The notes under the pieces are model-generated. The model saw nothing but the letters and a program-made list of their open reading frames with translations. It was not told the origin of the DNA and did not search any database. A stretch of 64,000 nt of DNA from NCBI GenBank assembly GCA_013399875.1, contig VXAZ01008170.1:1054001-1118000 (forward strand). The letters are read 5' to 3'. The position numbers and the translations under genes are program-made. Positions 1 to 11,150 of this stretch are shown one piece after another; the first letter of the stretch is position 1, and the number at the start of each line of letters is the position of its first letter. The DNA is from Gymnorhina tibicen (Eukaryota > Chordata > Aves > Passeriformes > Artamidae).

Positions 1-2019
1 GAGCTGATTTGTGAATATGAATATTTTAACCAGAGGCGTGGCTGCTCAGGTACAAATGATACTGTAGAAGGATTTAGGTTACTGTTACACTTTGTACAAG
101 GCATCTTTTCTTTTATCAAATCATGAGGGCTTTTTTCCTTATGTGGCATTGCTGATTTGCAGCAGAAGTATAAATACTTGATAAAGAAGGAATGAAGATT
201 CCAGGGTGGGAACGCAGTGATAAATAACGTGAACCCTGGATAGAAAGACTGGATGGTCTTTACCTCTCTCCTAATAATATATGGATTATTTATGTTGCAG
301 TATTATCATTCTAACACATTAAACTGTAGAAAGACTGATTTGTATCACTTGCAGATAAGGATGATGCTTTCTGTTGAAATGATTTAATCTCATTTAATCA
401 TTTTATCTGTTTGGGTACACATCAGTTCAGAGAACTCTCTATGAGAGAGCGCCAGTGAAAGCAAAAATTGGAAAGCCAACTAGAGTGGAACAGATACTGC
501 CTCACCAAATAGAAAGTACATATAGAAAAAATGTGATCAAGAGAACAAAGTTAATGGCCTTTGGGTCCCTCAGCTTTAGCTACACACTGAAGATGTGGTG
601 GGTCTCCATCAGATGAAGCCCACAGAATACTGCAAATCACATGCAAAATGAGGGTGAGAAAAAGAAAGTGGATGAGAAAGCAAGACTTTTCCCTGCCTAC
701 AGCTCTTAACACTTTGGCAAGGCACTTGTCATCAGGACTAGTCCTCCTTGGAAAGGGCAGATCCTTCATCAGAGCCTCATATCCCTGGAGAAGGAGCCTT
801 GTTCCAGAAGCTTTGAGCAGAGGGATGCAAACCACTCTCCCTTCACTCCCTCCCCATCACAGCTGGTACATACTCAACCCTGCAACTCCAGTACTTCTGG
901 AGGTGAAACAAGTGTGTGATGGTGGCAGGCCTTAATTTTTTTGTGTTTTCTTCTGAAATTCCCCTCCACCAGTTTTCAACATGTATGCTTAAATGTGGCA
1001 ATAAGGGGAAAGATTCATCTGCCTTGCAGAATTGGCCATAATAAATGTTTCTGGAAGAAAATTTTTAGCAGACTTGTTACACTTCTAAATATATTCACTA
1101 GCTCCTTGCAAAAACTAGCTCATTACCTCATCACCTAGTGTGTGCTTTTGTCATTGCAAAATTGCTCTTGTGTTGCAGTTACTTAAACACCAGCACACTA
1201 CCTGCACTCAGTTTGGCCTGTGGCTTGCCATCATCACAGCTGCTCGGGTTGGTTTTGGTTTTGGCTTTAATCCTCAGCAAAGGTGGTAGTGTCTTGCCAG
1301 CAGACTTGCTAGGACAGTAAAAAACCCCTGCTTGAAAGTCATCCCCCATCCAGTGTGTGCACCCTGCTCTTGTGGACTGCCCATTTGGGAACAAATCCAA
1401 AATCACACCAGCAGCAGAGACGTGCTGCAGCTGGGGCACTGGAGGAAATTTCTTTTGCCAGTGCCAGAGATGGGAGGAAGTGGAGAGAGAATTTTTTTAA
1501 TCTTTGTGACACCTATGTCCTCTTCTGTTTTCCAAAGGTCTGTTGAGCCCACCTTTCAGAGGGAGATGAAGATCTGGAGAAGGGAAGGTGAAGAGTTTAG
1601 GGGAACAGTTACGGGGAACAACTGGAGCCTCTGTTTGGTACCTGGTGAAAGATGTCAACCTGACCAGAGAGCTGTGTGTGCTTGGAATATTCAAAGTTCT
1701 CTGTGCTGCTGAGGACTTTGAGCTACCTCTCATAATGGTCCAGTCCATTAAATCTGAGCAGTTAGTTTCTCTGAGAGCCTTTGGCACAGGACTTTGACAA
1801 CAACTTTTTGGAAATCTCAATCCCTGTGTCCTCAGGATAGCCCTAATCTCAGGGGTTTTGCTCCTTCAGAGAACTCCACCAAATGCAGATTCCATGGCTT
1901 GTCTTTGCAAGGGCTGAGCCTTTCACTTTGCACTGCATTCTAGTCTTTGTAGAATTCCTTGCAATTTTCCTTGTACACATGTCAGGCTGCTGTTTCTTGG
2001 ATCACCCTGGGATCCTTTT
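1..2019. other. Intergenic, no gene seen
   Basis: Unique-looking AT-rich sequence. The open frames here (at most 126 codons, 1,332-1,712 plus) overlap one another on both strands and resemble nothing I know. Confidence 0.6.
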
Positions 2020-2640
2020 TAAAACCTGATGCCATGTTTGTCAGCTTTCACTTCTCTGATATCGAGGCCAACTTAAGCACAGTTTACTGCATCACAGATA
2101 GGACCAATTTCATGTTTGAATTTTCTTAGACCTCTTAGACTTAGACAGTGAGTACTGTCTACTACTGACAACTTTTTACTCATTATTTTATTGATTTGCC
2201 AAAAATCTTTCCTAAGTTCAATCAGTGCAAGGGTATTCCTCTTGCATGTTCCCTGAAAAGAAAGGTTGTCACACTGTCACACTTTTTTTTTTTTTTTTTT
2301 TTGCAGTGAACACTGAAGCAAAGAGTATTTTTTCTTCTCGTTCCGTTTTCTGAATGTTCTTATTGAAGGTGATTCTCTGGTAAGCTCCCCGCTGTGGGGG
2401 TTTGAAAATGTTTTGAAGTATTTTAATTTTTGATATATTTGTTATTAATGTATTATTAATTAAATCTAGTTCCTGTTAACTTTACATTTCAATCTATTTT
2501 GTCCTGCATTATTTTTGTCACCAGAGTCGTCGTTCCATTTTCATTTGGTTGAGTGTCAGTTCCAGTTTTTGAAGGATTCCAGTTTAGTACAGTAGGCCCC
2601 TTACTCTACCATTTTTTCATTCTAACTAGGAGTGGGAGAA
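2020..2640 (-). mobile_element. Possible very old LINE remnant
   Basis: Short stretches such as GTGAACACTGAAGCAAAGAGT (2,307-2,327) and CATGTTTGTCAGCTTTCACTT (2,033-2,053) recall antisense segments of old CR1/L3 elements. The similarity is weak and discontinuous, so this is a tentative call. Confidence 0.25.
2283..2302 (+). repeat. Homopolymer of 20 T
   Basis: Twenty consecutive T follow GTCACACTGTCACAC and precede GCAGTGAACACTGAAGC. There is no clear retrocopy body or target duplication, so simple slippage is the best reading. Confidence 0.9.
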
Positions 2641-3407
2641 TTTCCTTAATAGATGCTATAACCATACGCTGATTTTCTAACGGGGGCCTATAATAATACA
2701 GTATTGTTTATTCTCATAACATAATATTAAAAAATCTGTTATTTCTATTTTTACCCATTCTTTTTCCATGCAAGTCAGTTTTTCACCAGCTTCTCGCTGA
2801 ATAAATGCTATTTTCACAGACAGAACTGTGCAGGTAAGTTTTATGTAAGTATCTTTAAAAGGATGACAGCATGGCATGGGAATCACAGAGATGACAAAGC
2901 TTTGAAAACAACTGGAGAGATTCCCATTTGAACTGCAAAGGTACGCAGTTCAAAATGTTCAAAAGGTAGCTGATTTTCTTTCTTTCCAGCCTTGCTGCCT
3001 GAGTACACTGGGAGAGGAATGCAGTCGCACTTCCCTGTTTTTCAGGGATGAGATTGTGCTTGAAACCAGGTGACTAGAGAGGCAAAGCCTCAGCATGGAA
3101 TTGCTAAAAGTCTGTTAAACGCTTGATTTCTGGAAATATTATTTATGGGAAATAGTTTTTTTTTTTGGAATGCCAAGAGTCAATCTGTTGAAGAATTTAC
3201 CATGGAACTGTAAGGCATACTGCATTTACTGAAAGCCATAGCACGGCTCCACCAGTGGCTGGTGTGCTGGAACAATGGAGTGTCCATCATCTGTGCTGTG
3301 ACGACACTGAGTGACAAATACAGCTGAGAGCAATGGCTGTAACTAGGCAAGACACATGGCGGGGTTCTGCTGTAGACGACACCTTAGATACTACACCCCA
3401 GCAGTGA
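2641..3407. other. Intergenic, nothing recognised
   Basis: No repeat or coding signature is seen between the tentative old LINE remnant and the left target duplication of the solo LTR. Confidence 0.55.
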
Positions 3408-3412
3408 CCATT
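3408..3412. repeat. Target-site duplication CCATT, left copy
   Basis: CCATT lies directly before the LTR 5' end TGTACTGG and is identical to the five bases directly after its 3' end. Confidence 0.88.
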
Positions 3413-4487
3413 TGTACTGGTTTGGCACGGCCTGGTTTTGGGTAGCAGGGGGCCACAAAGACGGCTCCTGTGAGAGCTGCTGGGAGCTTCCCACCGTGTC
3501 CAGCAGAGCCAATGGCTGGTGGCTCTGAAGATGGACATGCTGCTGGCCAGAACTGGGCCAGTGAGAGAGGCTGGTAACGCCTCTGTGATGACATTTAAGA
3601 AGAAAATCAAAACAAAGTCAGGGGGTTTTGCTTTTAGCCAGAGAAGAGGAGGAGGTGAGAACACCTGAGGGAAAACAACACGGCAATACCAGGGTCAGTG
3701 GAGAAGGAGGGGGAGGAGGTGCTCCAGGTGCTGGAGCCGAGGTTCCTCTGCAGGCCGTGGTGCAGACCATGGGAAGCAGCTGTGCCCCTGCAGGCCACGG
3801 GGATCCACAGGGAATGCAGAGATCCACCCACAGCCCGATGGGGAGGTGCCCGTGCCGGAGCGGGTGGGTGCCTGGAGGAGGCTGTGATCCGGTGGGAGAC
3901 CCAGTGGGGAGAGAGGGCCCTGCTTCCAGGCTGGAGCAGCCTGTCCTTGGAGCACTGCACCCCGTGGGAAGAGACCCACGGTGCAGCAGTTTTGGGAGGG
4001 CTGGTGCCCGTGGGAGGGACTCACGCTGCAGCAGGTGCAGTTTGGCTGCTGCTCCTGAGAGTGGAACCACACTGGGAAGTTCATGGAGAACTGTCTCCCA
4101 CGGGAGGCACCCCACGGCCTCACAGGGAAGGACTCTTCTCCTGGAGCAGTGGAAGAAAATCCTGGTGATGGACTGACCAAAACCCCCCTACCCTCCCTCC
4201 CTGTGTTGTCGGTGGGAAGGAGGGAGGGCCTGGGGGGAGGAAGGTGTTTTAAGGGCTTATTTTACTTCTCATTACCCTCCTCTGATTCTGTTAGTAATAA
4301 ATTTCACTTAGCAACCAAGGTTCAGCCTGTTTTTCCCTTGAAATAGTTCTCCTGCTCTCCTTATCTCACTCATGAAGCCGCCATTAACCCTTTCCTCTTT
4401 TCCCTCCTTTTGCCCAGCTGTGGTAGGGGAGGGTGAGCGAGTGACTCTCGTGGGTGCCTGCCCTTGGGCCAGTGTCAAACCACGACA
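3413..4487 (+). mobile_element. Solo LTR of an avian ERVL-type endogenous retrovirus
   Basis: The element begins TGTACTGGTTTGGC and ends AAACCACGACA, giving the TG...CA termini of a retroviral LTR. It is flanked by a perfect 5 bp duplication, CCATT at 3408-3412 and again at 4488-4492; 5 bp is the usual size for ERVL. A TATA-like ATTTAAGA lies near 3592. A GC-rich block of degenerate short repeats fills about 3,700-4,110, and AATAAA at 4296-4301 is a plausible LTR poly(A) signal. No gag, pol or env sequence adjoins it, so it is a solo LTR left by recombination between two LTRs. The sense orientation follows the poly(A) signal and my recollection of related avian LTRs. It is non-coding. Confidence 0.9.
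3955..4110 (+). repeat. Degenerate tandem repeat inside the LTR
   Basis: Related units alternate a CCCGTGGGA-type and a CCCACGGTGCAGCAG-type motif: CCCCGTGGGAAGAGACCCACG, GCCCGTGGGAGGGACTCACG, then CCCACGGGAGGCACCCCACG. Units are about 40-60 bases and diverged. The low stop-codon density of this GC-rich block produces several overlapping open frames that are not genes. Confidence 0.65.
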
Positions 4488-4492
4488 CCATT
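4488..4492. repeat. Target-site duplication CCATT, right copy
   Basis: CCATT follows the LTR terminus CACGACA directly and matches the left copy exactly, supporting these element boundaries. Confidence 0.88.
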
Positions 4493-5040
4493 ATCCCAAA
4501 ATTATAATCAACCTTTCAAATTAGCAAGACCACATAGCTGTGGAAGATTTGATTTAGTGCAAGTCACTGTGTTTCTAACTTGCTGAGAATGTGGTGTGTG
4601 GTGGATGCTAGGAAGAAAAGCAGTTGACTGATGTGGCTTATGTCAAATTCTGCCTCACCACCGAGAAGAAAAAAAAAATAACCTGAGAAGATCCATATGG
4701 TTGAAGAACTTTGTAAAAAACACATAATGCCGGATACATTGTCAAGAAGCCGCCTGTCGAAGGTAGGGGAAGAAAGGTGCTTATGAACCCACTGGATTTG
4801 CCCTCAGCAGCAGCCAGAGCTCAGGAGAGTGGCTGAAAGCTGGCTGACCCAGCAACCCAACAGGAAACATCACTGGCTTGTGCAGTGCAGCCACGGGGCT
4901 TCCACTGGCTTCCAGTGGCACTCGACCCTTTGCAGTGTGGTGCTCACAGATAAAAAACAGTGCTACCAGAGGGTCCCTGATGAAGTGGAGTCAGTTCCCT
5001 CCCTACCCAGTGGTAAAATAAGAAGGAATGATTCAACTTT
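4493..5040. other. Intergenic between the LTR and the first CR1
   Basis: Unique-looking sequence. A 92-codon plus frame at 4,829-5,107 runs into the CR1 copy and has no family resemblance, so it is treated as chance. Confidence 0.55.
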
Positions 5041-5147
5041 GTGCAGCCTGGATGGTCTAGGGGAAGGTGTTCTTGCCCGTGGTGTGGGGGGGGTTGGAAC
5101 TAGATGATCCTTAAGGTCCCTTCTGACCCAAACCATTCTATGATTCT
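5041..5147 (+). mobile_element. CR1 LINE 3' end
   Basis: It contains the CR1 3' signature: TGGTCTAGGGGAAGGTGTTC, GGTTGGAACTAGATGATCC, TTAAGGTCCCTTCTGACCC, and the terminal ATTCTATGATTCT at 5135-5147. It is strongly 5' truncated. A run of eight G at about 5087-5094 interrupts it. Confidence 0.93.
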
Positions 5148-5879
5148 AAACTTCCTCACAGATTGTCTCCAAAAGCCTCTTTTCCTTTTGTTTAAACTGT
5201 CAATGAACTACCTTAAAGGATGCACATGGTGACACAGGTGACACATGTACCAGCAAAATAAGTCTAGAGCTCAGTCCTTTCTGTGGGAGGGGATGAAAAA
5301 GGCCTGCCTGGGGCCATAGTTCGAGTGGTGCAGAGAGGGTTTTCTGTGCTGGGTGGAAAATAAGTTCATGGCATGCTATAAAGTACTGAAGAGAGCAACA
5401 GTTCAGGGGAGGAAGCTAGATTTGAATGTAGATGAGAAATTGTTTATAGCCCCAAGCTGTAAGATTAGCTAAAAATATTATGTGTTTTGTAGTCCCATGC
5501 TTTACTAAATTTTTAAAATACATGTAGGTTTTTAATTCTCTTCTGCATCCAGAAAGGCTAGAAACAACCATCTTCTTTTTCTTCTCTCCTGGAAAGAAAG
5601 GAAGATTCCATATATATTTGCAGCCTCTGAAAGGGGAAGCTTTAAAACTAGAACCATAATGGAACAAAAAGGAAAACCACAAGCTGGCACTGCTGACCTT
5701 TGATCTAGGAGAGCCAAGAGCTACACAGATTCCCTCCTGACCTTTCAGCAAATAATTTAGCCACATAGGATAAAGCTGGCAGAAAACTGGCAGGTCACTG
5801 AGAGGGTCCTCCACACTGTAGACAACTACATAAGATACCTCTATTAACATTTATTTCAGACTCTTTTTTAACATTATAT
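5148..5879. other. Intergenic, nothing recognised
   Basis: A 144-codon minus-strand frame (5,416-5,850) is present but shows no known domain, and its Phe/Ser/Lys-rich sequence looks like translated non-coding DNA. Confidence 0.5.
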
Positions 5880-6345
5880 AGCTGTTTTGCCCTCCACAAC
5901 TCCTATTAGAGGGCTGTTCCAGAACCTTGCTTCTCTGGTACTTAGAAATCTTTTTCTAATTTCCAGTCTAATTTTATTCATGACTGGTTTATATTAATTT
6001 GTTCTTTGCTAACATTATCTTTTTCTTAAATAGCTCATTTCCTTCTGTGGCATATATTCACCTGCTGAATTTATACAGTACAGTCTTAACTCCTCTTGCC
6101 TTTCATTTTTTCAGGCTAAACAAGACAACTTCTTTTATATTTCCTTTTGTACTGTAGGCTGCCCGCTCACTTAGCCATCCTTCTTGACCTTTTTTGCACT
6201 TATTCCTGTTAAACTATTCCTTTTTTTTCCCTCTATTTTTTTTCTTATTTTTTTTCTCGATGAGTGGCCAGAAATACGTATATGTTTGGAAGATCTCACC
6301 AGGGCCCTATATAATACATTCATATTTAAATTTGTATTAAAAATG
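5880..6345 (-). mobile_element. Old CR1 (L3-like) remnant
   Basis: The plus strand carries the antisense of an old CR1 lineage. Recognisable stretches are AGGGCTGTTCCAGAACCTTG, AATCTTTTTCTAATTTCCAG, GGCTAAACAAGACAAC, and GGAAGATCTCACCAGGGCCC near 6,286-6,306. Divergence is high and pyrimidine-rich slippage interrupts it near 6,220-6,255. Boundaries are approximate. Confidence 0.7.
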
Positions 6346-9300
6346 TATTTTGCTTGGACAATCATATTTTTTCATTCTTTCCCTGTTCATCTCATAATGC
6401 TGTGAATCCTGGTTTTGAATACTACAGCTAACTCTAAGTCCCCTAAAATTATGAAGCTGTATTCTGACAATAATAGTGCTTTCCTTAAAAGTAGCTCTGT
6501 TCTAAAAATCTGCTATAGAACCATCACTTTGTGCACTTGTGTGGTTACAGAGCTAGATATATATCCTGCTGAAAAAATATGGAATCTTAAACCATTCATC
6601 TATTTGGAATGTCTGTGATAGAGCATCTGTAATGTATATCCTTTGATTCTGCTTGCAAACCCAAACACTACTAGACAACAAGAATTAAAAGAACGAAGAG
6701 GAGTGATTTGGCTTGATCTTTATACTAACTGATTGGAGAAAGGTGAACTAAACAAAGATGACTTAACTTTTAAAAGATTAGGAGAAAAATGTTTAAAAAT
6801 CCCATTAACATAAACACAAATGCCTCCCATGTTGCATAATGCATTGTTGCCACTAAAATTTTATACAGACACAATACAATCTCTTTTTAAAATTATCCCT
6901 TGGCCAGAATTTTTGAGATCAGCACCCTTTAATAGAATCTCCAATATTTACTCTATGTTAAAAAGTGTAAAAAACATAGCTAGTATTACATGATACCTTA
7001 TTTTATTTCAGTAAACAACTAGGTCTTTTTTTTCAAGATTTTTGTGTGAAATGGCATAACATAAGACACTTGAGCCAAATGGGTTTAGTAAAGCAGCACT
7101 TATGGAAAAAAAATGGGGATAAAGGCTAGACCATTGCCAAATAAGAGGAACAGTAAAACAAACAGACCATTCCATGAAGTATATAAAATCTAAAGCACTT
7201 TCTTCTTTTATTGAAGAAATAGAACAAAATGTAAGGGATGATGGTTCTAATGCTTCCTGTGCTTAGCAAGACCCATAAACTGTAAAAATGCCAACTCCCA
7301 TTAGTATATAAGGACTCTGAAGGTGAGGGAAGGATATAGCTGATGAATATCCATAAAGACAACCACATCTCAGGTATCATTTTCCTTTCAAAGCTAGCTT
7401 TTATTTCTAGATTTTGATTTGGGGTTTTTTGAGGGGCAGAGGGCAGGATGTTATTGATCTTCTTAAAGTTTCTTTTTCAACAGATGCACAGTCACCTTAA
7501 AGGGAATTGAAATAGTCTCTCCTTTATCTGTAACTGGATTTTAAAGTCTGCAGGTGAGCAGAAGCCTGACTGATTGAATACAGCATCAAACTTACACACC
7601 CTTGTGAAAGTTTAATGCTTGGAACATGTATGAATGACTGGTTTTGCAAGCACCCCCTGGTACCAATACAACTGGTGTTGAGTTGTTCTTAGTGATCTCC
7701 CTACGGAAGGCTGAGCTCAAACAGAGTGAACTCACACTGTCAGGGGTCTTTGCATAGGTTAACGTAATTATCCTGCCAGACTCTCTCATGCAGAGAGTAT
7801 GGGGCTCTAGGAGGTTTTAGATAATGATGAATAAGACATGGGAGGTTATATAAATGAGCATTTCCTGAGTCAGTGGAAAGAGAGACTTTTTTCCACATGC
7901 AGAGTGTGACAGCTTAGATCTACCTTTGAAACTTGCGAGGCCACTGATCATCTGCCACAAATGAAACTCAGCAGCAGCTCTGGGAAAAACTGTTTGTATG
8001 GAGTCAGTGAGAAGACTCAATATGAAGGATTTTCTCTGCTGTCCTGAGGTAGTGCCCACTCAAAAAGCCATCTTCATGGAAAGATAACCCAGAGACCAAG
8101 TCTTCAGAGACTCATATAAGAGTCCTAACAGGATTCTGAGCAATATATCCAAACAGGAGGACAAAGTCTGTCACTGAATCACTTTAATTCTGTCTTCCTA
8201 AAGCTTATGACTGGCAGGACATTGGCTGTGATTACAGCATGGGAAATTGAATGGTCAGATAACCTTCTTCGAAACCCAGAAGACTCCAGGGTAAAATGTT
8301 CTCATTGTAATGCAGTTCTACCTCATTAACTGAGTGTCACGAAATTCCTCCAATAATAAAAAAGAATATCGCACCCTGGTATTAAGGAGTGCTGTTCAGT
8401 GGTTGAGAGCCATCTGGATCCATATTTCTGTGCTGAAATGGACAAGCAATCACCACAGCTCTTCACGGAAAAAACAGGATTGCTTTATTTGGCTTGAAGG
8501 GAGAAGGTCATTGCTCTGTATCCTTTGTACCAGTCTGTATCTTCCTAGAACTCTGCCCAAGAGGCAACTGAGTTGTCTCACAGCCAAGGTAAGCAGCCAT
8601 CATGGTAGTCTCGAGCCTGTGGGAAGCAAGTCCACTTCTGTGTAGGCTTCAAAATCACAGAAGTGAGGTACCGTGGCGAACACTTTGGTACTGAAAGGTA
8701 TTACTCATAGTACTCCTGACACTATTGAAGGTATAGTCTGGTCTATATCACTATAGAAGAAGAGCATTTGCCACCTCTGGAATCTTAGTATTGATTCTCA
8801 GTGTCTCTAAAATACTGAATCACAAGTGCCTGGACTGGGAATATCTACTCCTACAAAGTCACAATGTCACTTTGCCTTCTCTCTGCAATTATATTTCAAA
8901 ACGCAACTTTCCAACACTGCAAAGAAAGACTCTCAAGAAGGCAATAAGTTTACCTTCACTTAAGAGTCTTATTTTTTTACACTTGTTGAAATACGACAAA
9001 CACAGCTGTGTTGGGGGACATGAGCTACATAACACTGGGAAGTCTTTTGCAGTCTGAATCTGGGGTTAACAAGGTCCTGGCAGTCTGAGGTGGTTCCATG
9101 ACCACATCAACTTGTGGCTGCCTGCCAAGCAGACTTTGCCCCCATCAGCCCCGTTTCCAATTGAGTCACAATGGAGACAAAAAGATCATCTAAAGGCTGT
9201 TGCTCTATGACTTATGTCTGCAAACCTCACGGCATGCCTGACTTTTGATCATCATGCCCACAGAGCCAAACTCCTCACGCTTTTGTTGTTGGCATGCTTT

Positions 9301-9477
9301 TGTACTACAGCCCTGCAGCAGCAGCTCAGGGAGAGGCGTTTATCTGGGGATTTTCTACAGGAGTTGTCAGAATTGGGCCAGGTTTATATGCAACCACATG
9401 CACACAGAGTGATTGGCTCTTCAAGCACAAGGGCATCCATGACCTCCTCCCTGGCACCTGGCCACAAGACACTGCTT
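6346..9477. other. Intergenic, no gene seen
   Basis: About 3.1 kb without repeat signatures I can name. Sequence is AT-rich to about 7,500, then more balanced. Open frames of 60-103 codons lack family resemblance. Confidence 0.55.
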
Positions 9478-9690
9478 GTCGTGACAGAACAAGGGTGAGT
9501 GGTCTTCAACTGAAAGATGGTAAATTTAGACTGGACATAAAGAAGAAATTTTTTTGTGATGAGGGTCTTGAGGCACTAAAATAGGTTTCCCAGAGAAGCT
9601 GTGGATACCACATCCCTGGCAGTGTTCAGGGTCAGGTTGGATGGGGCCTTGAGCAACCTGGTCTAGTGAAAGATGTTCCTGTTCATGGTG
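9478..9690 (+). mobile_element. CR1 LINE 3' fragment
   Basis: Sense CR1 sequence encodes a DGKFRLDIKKKFF-like ORF2 end, then AGGTTTCCCAGAGAAGCTGTG, CCCTGGCAGTGTTCAGGGTC, GGTTGGATGGGGCCTTGAGC and AACCTGGTCTAGTG. The extreme 3' terminus is missing or diverged. Confidence 0.88.
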
Positions 9691-9786
9691 AGGAAGTTGG
9701 AAGCTTTAACTTTATGTTAATGGTTTGCAAGTTGTTTGATATTTTCCTTTTTACATTAGAATTCTGATATGATGTCTTCAAGAAAA

Positions 9787-9950
9787 CATAGAATCATAGA
9801 ATCATAAAATCACAGAATGCCTTGGGGTGGAAGCAGCCTTGAAGTTCATCTAGTTCCAAACCCCCTGCCATGGCCAGGGACACCTTTCACTTGACGAGGT
9901 TTCTTAGACCCTCATCCAACCTGGCCTTGAACACTTCCAGAGATGGGGCA
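9787..9950 (-). mobile_element. CR1 LINE 3' fragment, opposite orientation
   Basis: It starts on the plus strand with CATAGAATCATAGAATCATA, the inverted CR1 terminus. CTTGAAGTTCATCTAGTTCC, CAAACCCCCTGCCATGGCCA and CTCATCCAACCTGGCCTTGA follow. It lies about 100 bases from a plus-strand CR1 fragment, so the pair forms an inverted arrangement. Confidence 0.93.
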
Positions 9951-10257
9951 TACCTGTCTCTTGTAAATTTTCTCTTCAGAAGCTTGTTTTAAGTTCCCTT
10001 TCAAAAGTCTTCCTGTTTTCTGAAATTCTGAGGCTTGTTTGCTCTATGGGATTTTGAATTTGAATGTATTATGGTTACTATTACACTGTGGCCTTTTTTT
10101 GTCTTGTGCATTCTCTGACTAAGCATGCCAAGAAGCAATCATCACTTTGTGTCCAAAATTCAGAAGACATCATGCCCCTTGCACAATTCATCCAGTTTAC
10201 AGAGAAGCAAGTGAATTTATCGATTATTTCTAGGTTTCCTCTCTTTAAAACTTTCCT

Positions 10258-10304
10258 AACCTTCCATAACACATCAACTTTTTAACCTTCCATAACACAT
10301 CAAC
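10258..10304. repeat. Short direct duplication, 21 bp, period 26
   Basis: AACCTTCCATAACACATCAAC occurs at 10,258-10,278 and again at 10,284-10,304, separated by five T. The copies are identical. Confidence 0.9.
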
Positions 10305-10700
10305 AATCAGATAGCTTACTTGTAATATTGTCCCAATACAATATGATTTTAAAAAGACATGGAATTAAATTCCTTAGGTATATGATAATTAATTATATAT
10401 TTAACGACTTTGCCTTATTAACTCTACGCTTTAAACCTGGAAAGTCACTCTTTCACAAGCTAATTTGATCTGCATCCAACTAGTTACAGGAGCCTACTGC
10501 CATTTCTTCTGCTAGGTTGTTTAAAGTCTCAATCCTGGTTCATCTCCCTCACTTTCCTTAGATTTGTATAGCAATATGTCATATTTAAGCTTAGTCTAGC
10601 TGTCTGTTTTTAATTTTCCTAATTAAAAGGAACTTTATTAGCACTGTTCTTGAATTTTACTGATTTGAGTCTGTCCTTTTCTCATGTTTACAGCATGTAT

Positions 10701-11150
10701 CTAGAATCAGAGAATCACTGAGGTTGTAAAAGACCTTTAAGACCCCCACTGACCCCAAATGTAAACCCAGTACTGCTAGGTCCACCAATACCATGTCCCT
10801 AAGCACCACATCTGTGTGTCTCTTCAATACCTCCAAGGATGGTGTCTCAACCACTTCCCTGAGCAGCCCTTTCCAGTGCTTGATAGTTCTTTCACTGAAA
10901 AAAATTTTTCCAGTGTCCAACCTAAACCCTGCCTGATGCAGCTTGGGACGATTTCCTCTTGTTCTATCACTTGCTACTTGGGAGAAGAAGCCGACCCACA
11001 CTTTGCTACAACTTTCCATGCAGTTGTAGGGAGGGATAAGGCACTGAGTCTCCTTTTCTCTAGGTTTAGCAACTCCAGCTCCCTCAGCCTCATAAGGTGT
11101 TTGCTCCAGCCCCTTCCCCGGCTTAGCTCTTCTTTGGACACTCTTGATCT
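10701..11150 (-). mobile_element. CR1 LINE 3' fragment with ORF2 end
   Basis: The plus strand begins AGAATCAGAGAATCACTGAGG. The minus strand then encodes CR1 ORF2 C-terminal text such as ASDRTRGNRPKLHQAGFRLD and a LREVVETPSLEVLKRH-like stretch. The long minus-strand open frame at 10,657-11,271 is explained by this element; I do not call it a host gene. Confidence 0.92.

Noticed and set aside
2283..2302. Poly(A) tail of a minus-strand processed pseudogene
   Set aside because: No body with coding text follows and no convincing target-site duplication flanks it.
3618..4180. Several overlapping open frames of 108-182 codons on both strands
   Set aside because: They lie wholly inside the GC-rich, stop-poor solo LTR and encode low-complexity Gly/Pro/Ser text. 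LTR composition explains them.
5416..5850. 144-codon minus frame as a small gene
   Set aside because: No domain or family resemblance; a nested second frame overlaps it and it borders an old LINE remnant.
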